A DNA stretch of 64,000 nucleotides from Oceanimonas baumannii (GCF_002245495.1 NZ_NQJF01000011.1:62001-126000); one strand, 5' to 3'. Shown: positions 18,309 to 26,940, counted from the first letter of the stretch. Numbers and translations: made by a program. Notes: generated from the sequence alone by a model not told the origin.

Positions 18309-20087
18309 CTAATCTTCCACCGGCAGGGTCTGCTGCACATAGCGGCCCGGTGCCGGCATCAGTGCTGGGCATTCTTCATTGCCGATGGCGCGGGCGGCCA
18401 CCTGTTTGCCAAGATGGGGGGTAACCCATTCCTGCCAGTGCGGCCACCAGGAACCGGCCTCTCGCCTGGCCGAAGCCAGCCACTGTTCGGCAGACTCAAA
18501 GCCTTCCTCGCTGAGCCAGTAGCCATATTTATTTTTGGCCGGCGGGTTGACCACACCAGCCACATGGCCGGACTCTCCCAGCACCAGAGTGGTATCACCG
18601 CCCAGCAAGCCGGCCCCCTTGAAGGTGGCATCCCACAGGGCGATATGATCATCCTTGGTGGAAAGAAAATAGCTGGGAGTCTGTACTCTGGATAGATCTA
18701 CCCCAAAGTTGCCTACTTTCACTTCTCCTTTGCTGAGCTTGTTATCGAGGTAAAGCTCCCGCAGCAAGAAGCTGGCACAGGTGGCGCTCAGATTGGTGCT
18801 GTCGCTGTTCCAGTAAAGAATATCAAAGTCTGCCGGCTCTTCGCCTTTCAGATAATTATCGATGTAATAGTTCCAGTACAGGCTGTTTTCTCTGAGCAGA
18901 CTGAAAGTAACGGCCATCTGCCGGCCATCAAAGTAGCCCTGAGCGTCATTCATCTGCTCCATGGCACTGACCACGGGCTCATTAATAAAGACGCCGACTT
19001 CACCGGGCTGGGTGAAGTCGAGCAGCGTGGTCAGGAAGGTCGCGCTTTTCACTCTCGGCTTCATGCGGCGAGCCGCATACAGTGCTATGGTGCTGGCCAG
19101 TAAGGTACCGCCGATGCAGTAGCCGATGGCGTTCACTTCTTTTTCACCGGTAATGCGCTCTGCGACCCGTATGGCTTCCATGGTGCCCGAATTGATCAAA
19201 TCCTGAAAACCAATGCTGGCCTGCTCCTTGCCCGGATTGCGCCAGGACATCAGGAACACGGTATGGCCCTGATCTCGCAGCCAGCGCACCAGCGAGTTCT
19301 GCTCACGCAGATCCAGAATATAAAACTTGTTGATAAACGGCGGGATCACCAGCAGCGGCGTCTGATGCACCTGTTCCGTTGTAGCCTGATACTGGATCAG
19401 TTCGAAAATATCATTGCGGAACACCACCTCACCCGGCGTGGTGGCCAGATCCTTGCCCAGCTCGAACGCAGACTGGCGGGTCATCCGGATTTTGAGCAGA
19501 TTGGCACTGTTGGCCAGGTCTTCCTGAAACAGACTAATGCCCTTGACCAGGTTGGCCCCCTTTTCTTCCAGGGTCCGGTGCAGCAACTCGGGGTTACTCC
19601 AGATAAAGTTGCTGGGCGACAGGGCATTGATGGTCTGGCGGAAAAAGAAAATCAGACGCTGACGCACCGGCTCCGGCAGGCCTTCCACCGCTTCCAGAGT
19701 CTGCATCAGTGAATCGGCAAAGTGCAGATACGACTGACGGAGAAAATCGAAGCTGGGATCATCTTTCCAGCCGGCATACTGAAAGCGGCGATCTCCGGGC
19801 GGATCGGCAATCACACTGTCGGCACTGCGATCCATGGCTCTCATCATGCTGTTCTGGCAAATGGCCAGTTGCCCCTGCCACCACTGCATTTGCATATCAA
19901 CCAGACGCACCGGGTTGCTGGCTACCACATCATAAAAGACATTAAGGTCGTCGGCATTAACCCGCGACAGCGCTTCGGTGACCGGATTATCGCCAAAGCT
20001 GGATTTTTGTATGTCGGACCAGACAGTTTCATTCCACTTAAAAAACTGGCGAATGGGATCACCGCCTTCAAAGATATTCTGTTGCAT
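18309..20087 (-). CDS. phaC: Class I polyhydroxyalkanoate synthase
   Basis: About 592 residues. It polymerises (R)-3-hydroxybutyryl-CoA at the granule surface. The lipase-like box GYCIGGT holds the catalytic cysteine. A conserved N-terminal region (FFWRQTINALSPSNF-like, here FFFRQTINALSPSNFIWSNP) and the LFLMSWRNP-type segment are present; the catalytic histidine lies in LGESGHVAGVVNPP. GGGAGGGG precedes ATG 20087; the longer frame to 20123 is unlikely. It is the last gene of phaB-phaA-phaP-phaC, separated from the phasin gene by a hairpin. Confidence 0.96.
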   Translation of the reverse strand: MQQNIFEGGDPIRQFFKWNETVWSDIQKSSFGDNPVTEALSRVNADDLNVFYDVVASNPVRLVDMQMQWWQGQLAICQNSMMRAMDRSADSVIADPPGDRRFQYAGWKDDPSFDFLRQSYLHFADSLMQTLEAVEGLPEPVRQRLIFFFRQTINALSPSNFIWSNPELLHRTLEEKGANLVKGISLFQEDLANSANLLKIRMTRQSAFELGKDLATTPGEVVFRNDIFELIQYQATTEQVHQTPLLVIPPFINKFYILDLREQNSLVRWLRDQGHTVFLMSWRNPGKEQASIGFQDLINSGTMEAIRVAERITGEKEVNAIGYCIGGTLLASTIALYAARRMKPRVKSATFLTTLLDFTQPGEVGVFINEPVVSAMEQMNDAQGYFDGRQMAVTFSLLRENSLYWNYYIDNYLKGEEPADFDILYWNSDSTNLSATCASFLLRELYLDNKLSKGEVKVGNFGVDLSRVQTPSYFLSTKDDHIALWDATFKGAGLLGGDTTLVLGESGHVAGVVNPPAKNKYGYWLSEEGFESAEQWLASARREAGSWWPHWQEWVTPHLGKQVAARAIGNEECPALMPAPGRYVQQTLPVED

Positions 20088-20137
20088 TGTTTCCCCTCCC
20101 TGCATGAAAAAGGTCACAGCCATTATTCTGCAAACAG

Positions 20138-20163
20138 AAAGGGGCCACTCCGGCCCCTTTCAC
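20138..20163 (-). terminator. Hairpin / attenuator between phaP and phaC
   Basis: On the minus strand AAAGGGGCC pairs with GGCCCCTTT (9 bp, 5-base loop), followed by CTGTTT. It sits between the phasin stop and the phaC start. Partial read-through would give more phasin than synthase. That effect is inferred. Confidence 0.6.
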
Positions 20164-20193
20164 TTGTTAAGAAATTCCGGTGAAATCCAGGGC

Positions 20194-20529
20194 TCAGGCC
20201 TTGTTGGCGTCCGCAGCCAGGGTGTCCAGACCGGCTTTAAATTCCTGGGCCAGCTCAGCCAGCTTTTTGCCGTCTTCAATCATCTGCTGACTGATACGGG
20301 TCATGGTTTCCAGCTGCTTGGCACCACTGGTCACCAGCCCCTGCACATCACGAACCTGGCTGTTGACCTGCAACTGGGCCAGGCCGATCTCCGCATACTG
20401 ACGTGCAGCTTCCAGCTGCAGGTTGGTCAGGGCAGTGAAATTTTTGGCAACCAGCTGATTATACTGGTACAGAGGGCCAAAGGTTTTCTCAGTCTGATCG
20501 TTAAAAGTCTTGAAAATATCCGTGTACAT
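20194..20529 (-). CDS. phaP: Phasin (PHA granule-associated protein)
   Basis: A 111-residue amphipathic helical protein with the phasin pattern (FNDQTEKTFGPLYQYNQLVAK, then LTNLQLEAARQYAEIGLAQL, ending ELAQEFKAGLDTLAADANKA). Phasins coat polyhydroxybutyrate granules and set their size. It lies between phaA and phaC in the operon, the order known from Vibrio-type phaBAPC clusters. Confidence 0.92.
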   Translation of the reverse strand: MYTDIFKTFNDQTEKTFGPLYQYNQLVAKNFTALTNLQLEAARQYAEIGLAQLQVNSQVRDVQGLVTSGAKQLETMTRISQQMIEDGKKLAELAQEFKAGLDTLAADANKA

Positions 20530-20587
20530 AATGACATCCTTTACATTGAAGTTTGCTGAAAGGCGGCACGCAATGCCACCATTGGCC

Positions 20588-21799
20588 TTACATCCGTTTC
20601 AGAATCACTGCAGTACCCATACCACCACCGACACACAGTGAGGCCAGCCCCAGGCTGCTGTTGCTGCGCTGCAGTTCATACAGCAGGGTAACCATAATGC
20701 GGTTGCCAGAGGCACCCAGCGGGTGGCCCAGGGCAATGGCTCCCCCATTTCGGTTAGTCTTTTCAAGCAGCGCCTGCTCGGTGATATCGTGCCGGGCAGA
20801 CAACTGACGCACCACGCCCAGTGCCTGTCCGGCAAAAGCTTCATTCAGTTCCAGACGTTCGATATCGGCCAGCTGCAGCTCGGCCTTGTCCAGCGCCTGG
20901 GCGATGGCAGGCACCGGGCCCAGTCCCATGATGGCAGGATCAATACCGCCCTGACCATAACCAACCACCTCTGCCAGCGGCGTCAGACCCAGGCGCTCAA
21001 CGGCAGACTTGCTGGCCACAATAATGGCACTGCCACCATCATTGATGCCGGAAGCATTACCAGCAGTCACCGAGCCACCGTCACGTTTGAATGCCGGGCG
21101 CAATGCAGCCAGCCCCTCGGCTGTCGTGCCGGCCTTGGGATATTCATCGGTGTCGATGGTCAGCACTTCCTTGCGGGTTTTCACGGCTACCGGCACGATT
21201 TCATCTTTGAAGAAACCCGCTTCGATAGCGGCCACAGCCTTGTTCTGACTGGCCTCGGCCAGCGCGTCCTGTTCTTCCCGGCTGATGCTTTCCTGGGCGA
21301 CCACATTTTCAGCCGTCACCCCCATGTGATACTGATTGAACACATCGGTCAGACCATCGCTCAGCAGCAGATCAGACAGTGTCATGTCCCCCATCTTCTG
21401 GCCATTACGCAAATCGCCTTTCACCACATGCGGAATCTGCGACATGTTTTCACAGCCAGCAGCCACCACCACCTCAGCATCACCGGCTTTGATATGGGCA
21501 CAGGCATCCATCAGTGTTTTCATGCCGCTGCCGCACACCATGTTCAGGGTATAAGCAGGAATGCCGGCAGGAATGCCCGCCGCCAGCGCCGCCTGGCGAC
21601 CAATGCCCATCCCCTGACCGGCACTGATCACGTTGCCTACAATCACTTCATTCACGTCATCGCCGGACAACCTGGCCTGTTCCAGTGCACCTTTAATGGC
21701 GGCCGCAGCCAGGTCGGCTGGCGAAACGGTTTTCAGTGAGCCCAGAAAAGCACCAATCGGGGTACGCTTGGCCGCAACAATGTATACAGATTCAGACAT
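20588..21799 (-). CDS. phaA: Acetyl-CoA acetyltransferase (beta-ketothiolase)
   Basis: A 403-residue thiolase that condenses two acetyl-CoA to acetoacetyl-CoA, the first step of PHB synthesis. The acylated cysteine lies in NMVCGSGMKTLMDA, the histidine in GHPLGASGNRIM, and the second cysteine in SLCVGGGMGTAVIL at the C-terminus. ATG 21799 (MSESVYIVAAKRTPIG) has GGAG upstream and fits the family; the frame extends to 21913 but overlaps phaB there. It starts 28 bases after the phaB stop. Confidence 0.96.
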   Translation of the reverse strand: MSESVYIVAAKRTPIGAFLGSLKTVSPADLAAAAIKGALEQARLSGDDVNEVIVGNVISAGQGMGIGRQAALAAGIPAGIPAYTLNMVCGSGMKTLMDACAHIKAGDAEVVVAAGCENMSQIPHVVKGDLRNGQKMGDMTLSDLLLSDGLTDVFNQYHMGVTAENVVAQESISREEQDALAEASQNKAVAAIEAGFFKDEIVPVAVKTRKEVLTIDTDEYPKAGTTAEGLAALRPAFKRDGGSVTAGNASGINDGGSAIIVASKSAVERLGLTPLAEVVGYGQGGIDPAIMGLGPVPAIAQALDKAELQLADIERLELNEAFAGQALGVVRQLSARHDITEQALLEKTNRNGGAIALGHPLGASGNRIMVTLLYELQRSNSSLGLASLCVGGGMGTAVILKRM

Positions 21800-21827
21800 T
21801 ATTTTTCTCCGTAAATAAATTACTGGC

Positions 21828-22574
21828 TTACTGCATGTACAAGCCACCGTTAACAGATAAGGTCTCACCGGTAACATAACCGCCAAATTCACCGGCCAGA
21901 TATAAAACAGCACCCGCTACTTCTTCGGTGGTAGCCAGACGCTTGAGAGGAATAGTGGCTTTGATTGAATCCAGCACATCTTCACGAATAGCCGTTACCA
22001 TGGGAGTCCCGGTATAGCCCGGTGCCACGACATTAACCGTAACCCCAAAACGCGCACCTTCAGCAGCCAGTGCTTTAGTAAAACCAATCATACCGGCCTT
22101 GGCGGCAGAGTAATTAGCCTGGCCAAACTGTCCTTTAAGACCATTTACAGAGGAGATATTAATAATGCGGCCGCTGCCTTTTTCACACATATTGTTGAAA
22201 ACAGGCTGAGTGACACTGAACAGGCTGTTCAGGTTAGTGTCCATCACTTCTTTCCACTGATCCCACGACATTTTCTTAAAGGTGGCATCACGGGTAATAC
22301 CGGCATTATTCACCAGTACATCAATATGACCCATTTCGCGCAAGGTATCGGCCAGTATTGTGGCGGTAGCATCATGATCAGCCACATCCAGCGCCAGCAG
22401 TTGTATATCCTGTCCGGCCAGGCCCTCTTCCTGCAACCAGCTTGCAGCCTGCTGCTCTTTGCCTGGGCGGTGAGTGGCCAGCACTTTATAGCCATTGTTA
22501 ACAAACAAACGACATACTTCCGTACCAATTCCACCCGCAGCACCGGTTACCAAAGCGATTTTTTTTTCGGTCAT
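21828..22574 (-). CDS. phaB: Acetoacetyl-CoA reductase (NADPH, SDR family)
   Basis: A 248-residue short-chain dehydrogenase that reduces acetoacetyl-CoA to (R)-3-hydroxybutyryl-CoA. The nucleotide-binding motif is VTGAAGGIG, the structural motif NNAG, and the catalytic Ser, Tyr and Lys lie in ISSVNG and YSAAKAG. It is the first gene of the pha operon. ATG 22574 matches the family N-terminus (TEKKIALVTG); GTG 22580 is an alternative start two codons longer and closer to the GGAG site. Confidence 0.95.
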   Translation of the reverse strand: MTEKKIALVTGAAGGIGTEVCRLFVNNGYKVLATHRPGKEQQAASWLQEEGLAGQDIQLLALDVADHDATATILADTLREMGHIDVLVNNAGITRDATFKKMSWDQWKEVMDTNLNSLFSVTQPVFNNMCEKGSGRIINISSVNGLKGQFGQANYSAAKAGMIGFTKALAAEGARFGVTVNVVAPGYTGTPMVTAIREDVLDSIKATIPLKRLATTEEVAGAVLYLAGEFGGYVTGETLSVNGGLYMQ

Positions 22575-23355
22575 GAACACTTTACTCCATGTATATACAA
22601 TAAAAGAAAGCCAAACTTATTTTTGTGCACATTGCCAACACATTTTGCCGACAAAAGACAACAACACATTCGATTTCCAAGTACCGCACCCGAACGAACT
22701 CCTTGCTCAGGCATAAACACTATAACCCTACATTTATGACACTCACATTAAAACAACAACAGCTTATAAAGACAATCATCCAAATGTATAACACCCGATG
22801 ACAGGAAAGCGATTTCATAAACTGACAATCCTGAGTAAAACAGTCAAATAAACCTCTTTATTCTTTTTTAATATGAATAAATGAGGGCTTAATAAGTTTC
22901 CTTTAGCCCCTTATTCCAGCTGGAAATATTAAAAATTATTTATGCATTAAAATAAAGACATCTCCATTAACAAAAAACCAACAAAACAAGACTGTTTACT
23001 CTTAATCGGCTGTCGGTTAATCCTCGGCCGGGACGCATCAGGACACACAAATCCGCCATGAGGTATCACTTCCCGCAAAGTCCTTCAAAGTGCGTCTCCT
23101 CCGCAAAGGAACGTCATTCCCAGCGAAGGCGAGAACGGAGATCATGTGCTGCCCGGTATGGTTTAACAGAACGATACCGGGTTGATGGATTTCCGCCTTA
23201 GCCGAAATGTACACTGCCCACTCATTTGAGTGGCTCTCAACCTGTGGAGCATGGCATGCTTCGATCGAAAGTGACTGAAATTGACCATGTTTTCACCCGA
23301 AACGCATAGATTTTCAGCAAACAGACTGATAACACAGGGAAATCACTTTTCAGTG
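22575..23355. other. About 780-base AT-rich non-coding region upstream of phaB
   Basis: No supported gene. It presumably holds the pha promoter; a TATAGT hexamer reading toward phaB is at 22724-22719 without a convincing -35 box. The stretch 22740-23010 is much more AT-rich than the surrounding genes. Around 23111-23135 is a degenerate copy of the common bacterial CGTCATTCCCGCGAAGGCGGGAA type repeat (here GTCATTCCCAGCGAAGGCGA). The right part leads into the tRNA-Asn promoter. Confidence 0.5.
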
Positions 23356-23384
23356 TTGACACACTTGGGGGCAGCCTTTAACAT
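23356..23384 (+). promoter_or_regulatory. Promoter of the tRNA-Asn array
   Basis: TTGACA (23356-23361), a 17-base spacer, TAACAT (23379-23384), then a GC-rich discriminator GCGCCACGC. A consensus -35 box with a GC-rich discriminator is typical of stringently controlled stable-RNA promoters. Confidence 0.75.
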
Positions 23385-23410
23385 GCGCCACGCATTTGAG
23401 AGATGCCTCT

Positions 23411-23486
23411 TCCCCCTTAGTTCAGTCGGTAGAACGGCGGACTGTTAATCCGTATGTCGCTGGTTCAAGTCCAGCAGGGGGAGCCA
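23411..23486 (+). tRNA. tRNA-Asn (anticodon GTT), copy 1 of 4
   Basis: A 76-nt cloverleaf with encoded CCA. The anticodon loop is CTGTTAA, the D-loop TTCAGTCGGTAGAAC, the T-loop GGTTCAAGTCC, and the 7-bp acceptor TCCCCCT pairs with AGGGGGA. It is identical in sequence to the next three copies. Confidence 0.98.
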
Positions 23487-23502
23487 AGTTTGAAAAAGTT
23501 GT

Positions 23503-23578
23503 TCCCCCTTAGTTCAGTCGGTAGAACGGCGGACTGTTAATCCGTATGTCGCTGGTTCAAGTCCAGCAGGGGGAGCCA
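23503..23578 (+). tRNA. tRNA-Asn (anticodon GTT), copy 2 of 4
   Basis: Identical to copy 1 and separated from it by a 16-base spacer that resembles the next two spacers. Confidence 0.98.
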
Positions 23579-23593
23579 AGTTTGAAAAGTTGT

Positions 23594-23669
23594 TCCCCCT
23601 TAGTTCAGTCGGTAGAACGGCGGACTGTTAATCCGTATGTCGCTGGTTCAAGTCCAGCAGGGGGAGCCA
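23594..23669 (+). tRNA. tRNA-Asn (anticodon GTT), copy 3 of 4
   Basis: Identical to copy 1; 15-base spacer from copy 2. Confidence 0.98.
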
Positions 23670-23683
23670 GTTTGAAAAGTTGT

Positions 23684-23759
23684 TCCCCCTTAGTTCAGTC
23701 GGTAGAACGGCGGACTGTTAATCCGTATGTCGCTGGTTCAAGTCCAGCAGGGGGAGCCA
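23684..23759 (+). tRNA. tRNA-Asn (anticodon GTT), copy 4 of 4
   Basis: Identical to copy 1; 14-base spacer from copy 3. It is followed within 10 bases by the array terminator. Confidence 0.98.
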
Positions 23760-23766
23760 CACATAG

Positions 23767-23795
23767 AAAGCCGGCCTTGAGCCGGCTTTTTTATT
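23767..23795 (+). terminator. Terminator of the tRNA-Asn array
   Basis: A stem AAGCCGGC / GCCGGCTT with a CTTGA-type loop followed by T6. Confidence 0.9.
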
Positions 23796-23946
23796 GTAAG
23801 TTTTCTCTCACCTCCGCCATTTCACCACCTTGTTATTGTTACCCGCTTGAATCATCATGGTTGTAGGGTGATAAGTAGCGCCTCGACGCTGCCAGCGCTC
23901 CCCGATGCTCTTCTGATTGTTATCCCGTTTCACAAGGATGCCGATT

Positions 23947-25767
23947 ATGCGGGAATCCCGTTCTTTCAGTCAGGCCCTGCTGTGTGTAGCCTTAATACTG
24001 ATGTTATTAAGTGTGCTGTTACCCTGGTGGGCAGCACGCAGCAGTCTCGCCATGCAGCAGCAACAGCTGAACCAACAACTTCCGGCCTTACTGAGTGAGC
24101 TTCCCGCTCAGCCCCGTCTGCCGGGTATCTCTGCCTTTTCACGGGCTTCACCACCACTTCTTCCGGAACAGGCCTGGTGGTTTGGCGAACTGGCACAGCC
24201 TCAGCAACTTGGGCAAACTCCGGTCTTTTATACCCTGGATACAGGGGCGGCCACCCGGCAATGGCTCAGTGTCTCTGCTCCGCTGGCACTGCTCAGCCTG
24301 ATATTATGCGTGGCTCTGCAATTCCGGCTCCACCGGGTACAGAAGGCAAGACAGCAATACCTGCTGACCCTGCTGCAGCAACCTGAGCCGACGGCTAACA
24401 GCCTCTCAGATCCTCTGGCCCAGGAAATAATGGCGCTGCATAGGCGTCACCAGCAACAGCAGCAAGAGCTGCAGCAAAAGCTGGAAGAAGCACAGTTGCA
24501 AAGCCAGCGTGATAGCCTGACCACCTTGGGCAACCGCTATGCATTTCGCCGGGATCTGACTCACCAGCTTGCCAATGAAAACCGGCTGGCCACCGCCACT
24601 CTGATGATGGTGCGGGCCATCGCCCTGCAAGATATTAACAGCCGTCACGGCTTTCAGGCCGGAGATCAATACCTGCAGAATATTGCCCGGCTGATCCGCA
24701 AAGTAATTCAGTCCCGGATTGGGGCTCATGCCTACCGCATCAGCGGCAGTGACATTGCCGTACTGCTCCCCGGACAGTGTGACCCTCTGGCCAGTTCACT
24801 GGGGAGCGAATTACAGCAGGAGCTATATCACTATCAGAACATTCATGATCTGGACTGTGTCGCTTATATCGGCTTTACCCAGCTGTTACCGGGCCAGTCG
24901 CCGGAAAGCATTCTGATCCGGGCCGATTCCGCCCTGGCTCAGGCCCAGAGTGGAGAGCCCAATGGCTGGCGCATTGTTATGAAAAACAGCGACGATGAAG
25001 ATCTGGGCGAAAGCCAGTGGCGTCAACGACTGCAAAGCATGCTTGACGGAGATCAGATCCTGCTGATGATACAGCCGGCCAGGCTACTAAAACCTTCCCT
25101 GCCCGGCTATAACGAAGTCTTTACCCACTTCCCTGATGAGAACGGCGGTGTTTACCCGTCCTCTACCGTGTTCGCCATGTTGCAACGGCTCGGTATGTCC
25201 ATGCTCTTTGAACAGAAAATTATCGAAATGATCCTGCAGCAGGTCGCCCTTCACGATCTCCCCGGACAGCGCTGGGCCATTAACCTGACACCGGCCAGCC
25301 TGCAACAGAGTTCTTTCTTGATATGGCTGGAGCGGGTGCTGATGCGGAATAGCAATGTCACCGCCAGCCTGGTGTTTGAGCTCGACGAGCATGTACTGGA
25401 GCATCAACTAAGTCACGGCAAACGCCTGATTGAAATGCTCCGCCGCAGCGGTGCCCGTTCGGCCATCAGCAAGTTCGGCCATGGTTACGGCTCGTTCCGG
25501 CTGCTGAAAGATATTAAACCAGATTACGTCAAACTGGATCCTGAGCTGGTACGCCATCTGGAAGATGACAGTGCCAATCAGCAATTTGTTCGCATGATCA
25601 TCGATCTGGCCCAGCGCCTGGGCTGCCATGTGGTGGCAGAAGGGGTAGAAACAGAAGATCAGAAGCGCTTGCTGGAAACCATGTACATAGATGGTGTGCA
25701 GGGATATCTTGTCAGCAAGCCGCTTCCGCTGGCAGAGTTCAGCACACAGGCCGCTGGCCTAGGCTGA
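23947..25767 (+). CDS. csrD: CsrD-type degenerate GGDEF-EAL protein (regulator of CsrB/C decay)
   Basis: About 606 residues, two predicted membrane helices (near residues 12-30 and 118-138), a Gln-rich coiled-coil linker, then degenerate GGDEF and EAL domains. The GGDEF site reads GSDIA and the EAL domain lacks the EAL triplet (FELDEHVLEH, then ISKFGHGYGSFRLLKDIKPDY), which is the pattern of CsrD. CsrD does not make or break c-di-GMP; it directs RNase E to degrade the CsrB/CsrC small RNAs. AAGGA at 23934-23938 supports ATG 23947; in-frame starts at 23917 and 23938 are possible. A Shewanella/Vibrio MshH-like name would describe the same family. Confidence 0.87.
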   Translation: MRESRSFSQALLCVALILMLLSVLLPWWAARSSLAMQQQQLNQQLPALLSELPAQPRLPGISAFSRASPPLLPEQAWWFGELAQPQQLGQTPVFYTLDTGAATRQWLSVSAPLALLSLILCVALQFRLHRVQKARQQYLLTLLQQPEPTANSLSDPLAQEIMALHRRHQQQQQELQQKLEEAQLQSQRDSLTTLGNRYAFRRDLTHQLANENRLATATLMMVRAIALQDINSRHGFQAGDQYLQNIARLIRKVIQSRIGAHAYRISGSDIAVLLPGQCDPLASSLGSELQQELYHYQNIHDLDCVAYIGFTQLLPGQSPESILIRADSALAQAQSGEPNGWRIVMKNSDDEDLGESQWRQRLQSMLDGDQILLMIQPARLLKPSLPGYNEVFTHFPDENGGVYPSSTVFAMLQRLGMSMLFEQKIIEMILQQVALHDLPGQRWAINLTPASLQQSSFLIWLERVLMRNSNVTASLVFELDEHVLEHQLSHGKRLIEMLRRSGARSAISKFGHGYGSFRLLKDIKPDYVKLDPELVRHLEDDSANQQFVRMIIDLAQRLGCHVVAEGVETEDQKRLLETMYIDGVQGYLVSKPLPLAEFSTQAAGLG

Positions 25768-26268
25768 TTTCAGTTTAAGCAGATAATTGATCAGCTCGCC
25801 CAGATGGCGGTAACGGGCAAGCTCTTCGGGCCCGTAACGGGTCGACATGGTAGACGGATTGTTCCTGTGCTTCAGGTAACGTCGGATCTGCAGCTGGTTG
25901 AATCCCCCGATTTTATAGACGAGTTGCAGGAGTTGCTGAACTTGCTCATTATTCAGCCCGCACAGGCTGGTGTAATCATCTTCCAGTGGCGTATGAATAT
26001 GAACATCCACCTCACTCAGCCGACCCTGCTCCTGCAAATATTCCAGCCATTGTTCCACGTCCATGGGCTTGGCACCGGCGAGCAATTCAAAATGCCCTCT
26101 GCCACTGCGACACCCCGACAGCAACGTCACGGCCAGCGCATCGCTGTCGGCACTGAACGTCACCTCTCCCCGCTCGCTCCAGTCCAGTGCCTGAATGCGG
26201 ATCCGGGCCCGATGGCCTTCACCATCCCTGACCTTAAAAATAAACACTCCGTCCCCGCCTCTTGCCAT
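25759..26268 (-). CDS. Hypothetical protein (169 aa), convergent with csrD
   Basis: Not recognised. It is a soluble protein with a beta-rich N-terminal half (VFIFKVRDGEGHRARIRIQAL) and a helical C-terminal half (EQVQQLLQLVYKIGGFNQL, then EELARYRHLGELINYLLKLK). It has no signal peptide or membrane helix. The 3' end overlaps the csrD 3' end by 9 bases on the opposite strand. The start at 26268 has only a weak ribosome site. Coding-like composition and the absence of any better frame in 25768-26290 support it. Confidence 0.65.
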   Translation of the reverse strand: MARGGDGVFIFKVRDGEGHRARIRIQALDWSERGEVTFSADSDALAVTLLSGCRSGRGHFELLAGAKPMDVEQWLEYLQEQGRLSEVDVHIHTPLEDDYTSLCGLNNEQVQQLLQLVYKIGGFNQLQIRRYLKHRNNPSTMSTRYGPEELARYRHLGELINYLLKLKSA

Positions 26269-26384
26269 AAAGGCTCAATCTTGGCGTAATCGGCGGTGTG
26301 AGTCAAAGCCGGGCTTCACAGCATGCCGCCATGGGTGTATGGTTCGCCGTTCTGGCTTGTATTTACGTTGTCGCAGGAGTAGTC

Positions 26385-26780
26385 ATGATGCCCAATAAGG
26401 AAGTTACCTATACCATCTCCGAGCTGGCCGACGAGTTTGATATCACTCCCCGCACCCTGCGTCACTATGAAGAGCTGGGGCTGCTCACCCCCAAACGTAA
26501 AGGCAACACTCGTATTTACAGTCATAAGGACCGTATCCGTCTGACGCTGACCTTGCGTGGCAGACGCCTTGGCTTCAGCCTGGCAGAAATGGGCGAGTTG
26601 TTTGAGCTCTATGATGCCGAACACAGCACCCGCCCCCAACTGCATTCCATGGTGGCCATGATCGCCGAAAAACGTATCATGCTGCAGCAGCAGCAAGACG
26701 ATATTGAAAAGGTATTGGCAGAGCTGGATGCGGCCGATATCAAGGCCCGGGAAGCGCTGGAAAAAATGAAACACCACTAA
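26385..26780 (+). CDS. MerR-family transcriptional regulator (LiuR-like)
   Basis: 131 residues with an N-terminal MerR winged helix (YTISELADEFDITPRTLRHYEELGLLTPKRKGNTRIYS), a DRIRLTLTLRGRRLGFSLAEM segment and a dimerisation coiled coil. No metal-binding cysteines are present, so it is not a metal sensor of the MerR/CueR kind. The pattern resembles LiuR, which controls leucine/isovalerate degradation in other gammaproteobacteria, but no liu genes are nearby, so this is tentative. GGAG precedes ATG 26385. A long hairpin covers the stop codon. Confidence 0.85.
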   Translation: MMPNKEVTYTISELADEFDITPRTLRHYEELGLLTPKRKGNTRIYSHKDRIRLTLTLRGRRLGFSLAEMGELFELYDAEHSTRPQLHSMVAMIAEKRIMLQQQQDDIEKVLAELDAADIKAREALEKMKHH

Positions 26781-26820
26781 CTGACAGCTGTAACCTTTAA
26801 GCTGTCAGCCATCAGTGGTG
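26772..26820 (+). repeat. Long two-stage inverted repeat over the MerR stop codon
   Basis: Outer arms CACCACT (26772-26778) and AGTGGTG (26814-26820) enclose inner arms CTGACAGCT (26781-26789) and AGCTGTCAG (26800-26808) with a 10-base loop. No T tract follows, so it is not a classical terminator. Confidence 0.75.
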
Positions 26821-26907
26821 AGGTCTGGAGATGCTGAGCTGTGCTTGCAGGTATGACCTCGCGCCGGCAGGCAGCGCAGAACAACTTACTGCTGATAGCT
26901 TACAGCT

Positions 26908-26938
26908 AAAAACGCCCCGCTTGTTTGCGGGGCTTTTT
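26908..26938. terminator. Terminator downstream of aroA (symmetrical)
   Basis: A GCCCCGC / GCGGGGC stem flanked by A5 and T5, immediately beyond the aroA stop codon at 26941; it can also stop transcription from the MerR gene. Confidence 0.88.
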
Positions 26939-26940
26939 GC

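Noticed and set aside
23411..23759. Regular 90-92 base repeats that could suggest a CRISPR-like array
   Set aside because: The repeat unit is a full tRNA-Asn cloverleaf and the spacers are near copies of each other.
23546..23866. A 106-codon frame with near-repeated peptide
   Set aside because: It is the translation of two identical tRNA-Asn genes and their spacers, not a protein gene.
23917..25767. csrD frame as an active diguanylate cyclase/phosphodiesterase
   Set aside because: Both the GGDEF and EAL motifs are degenerate, which fits CsrD rather than an enzyme.
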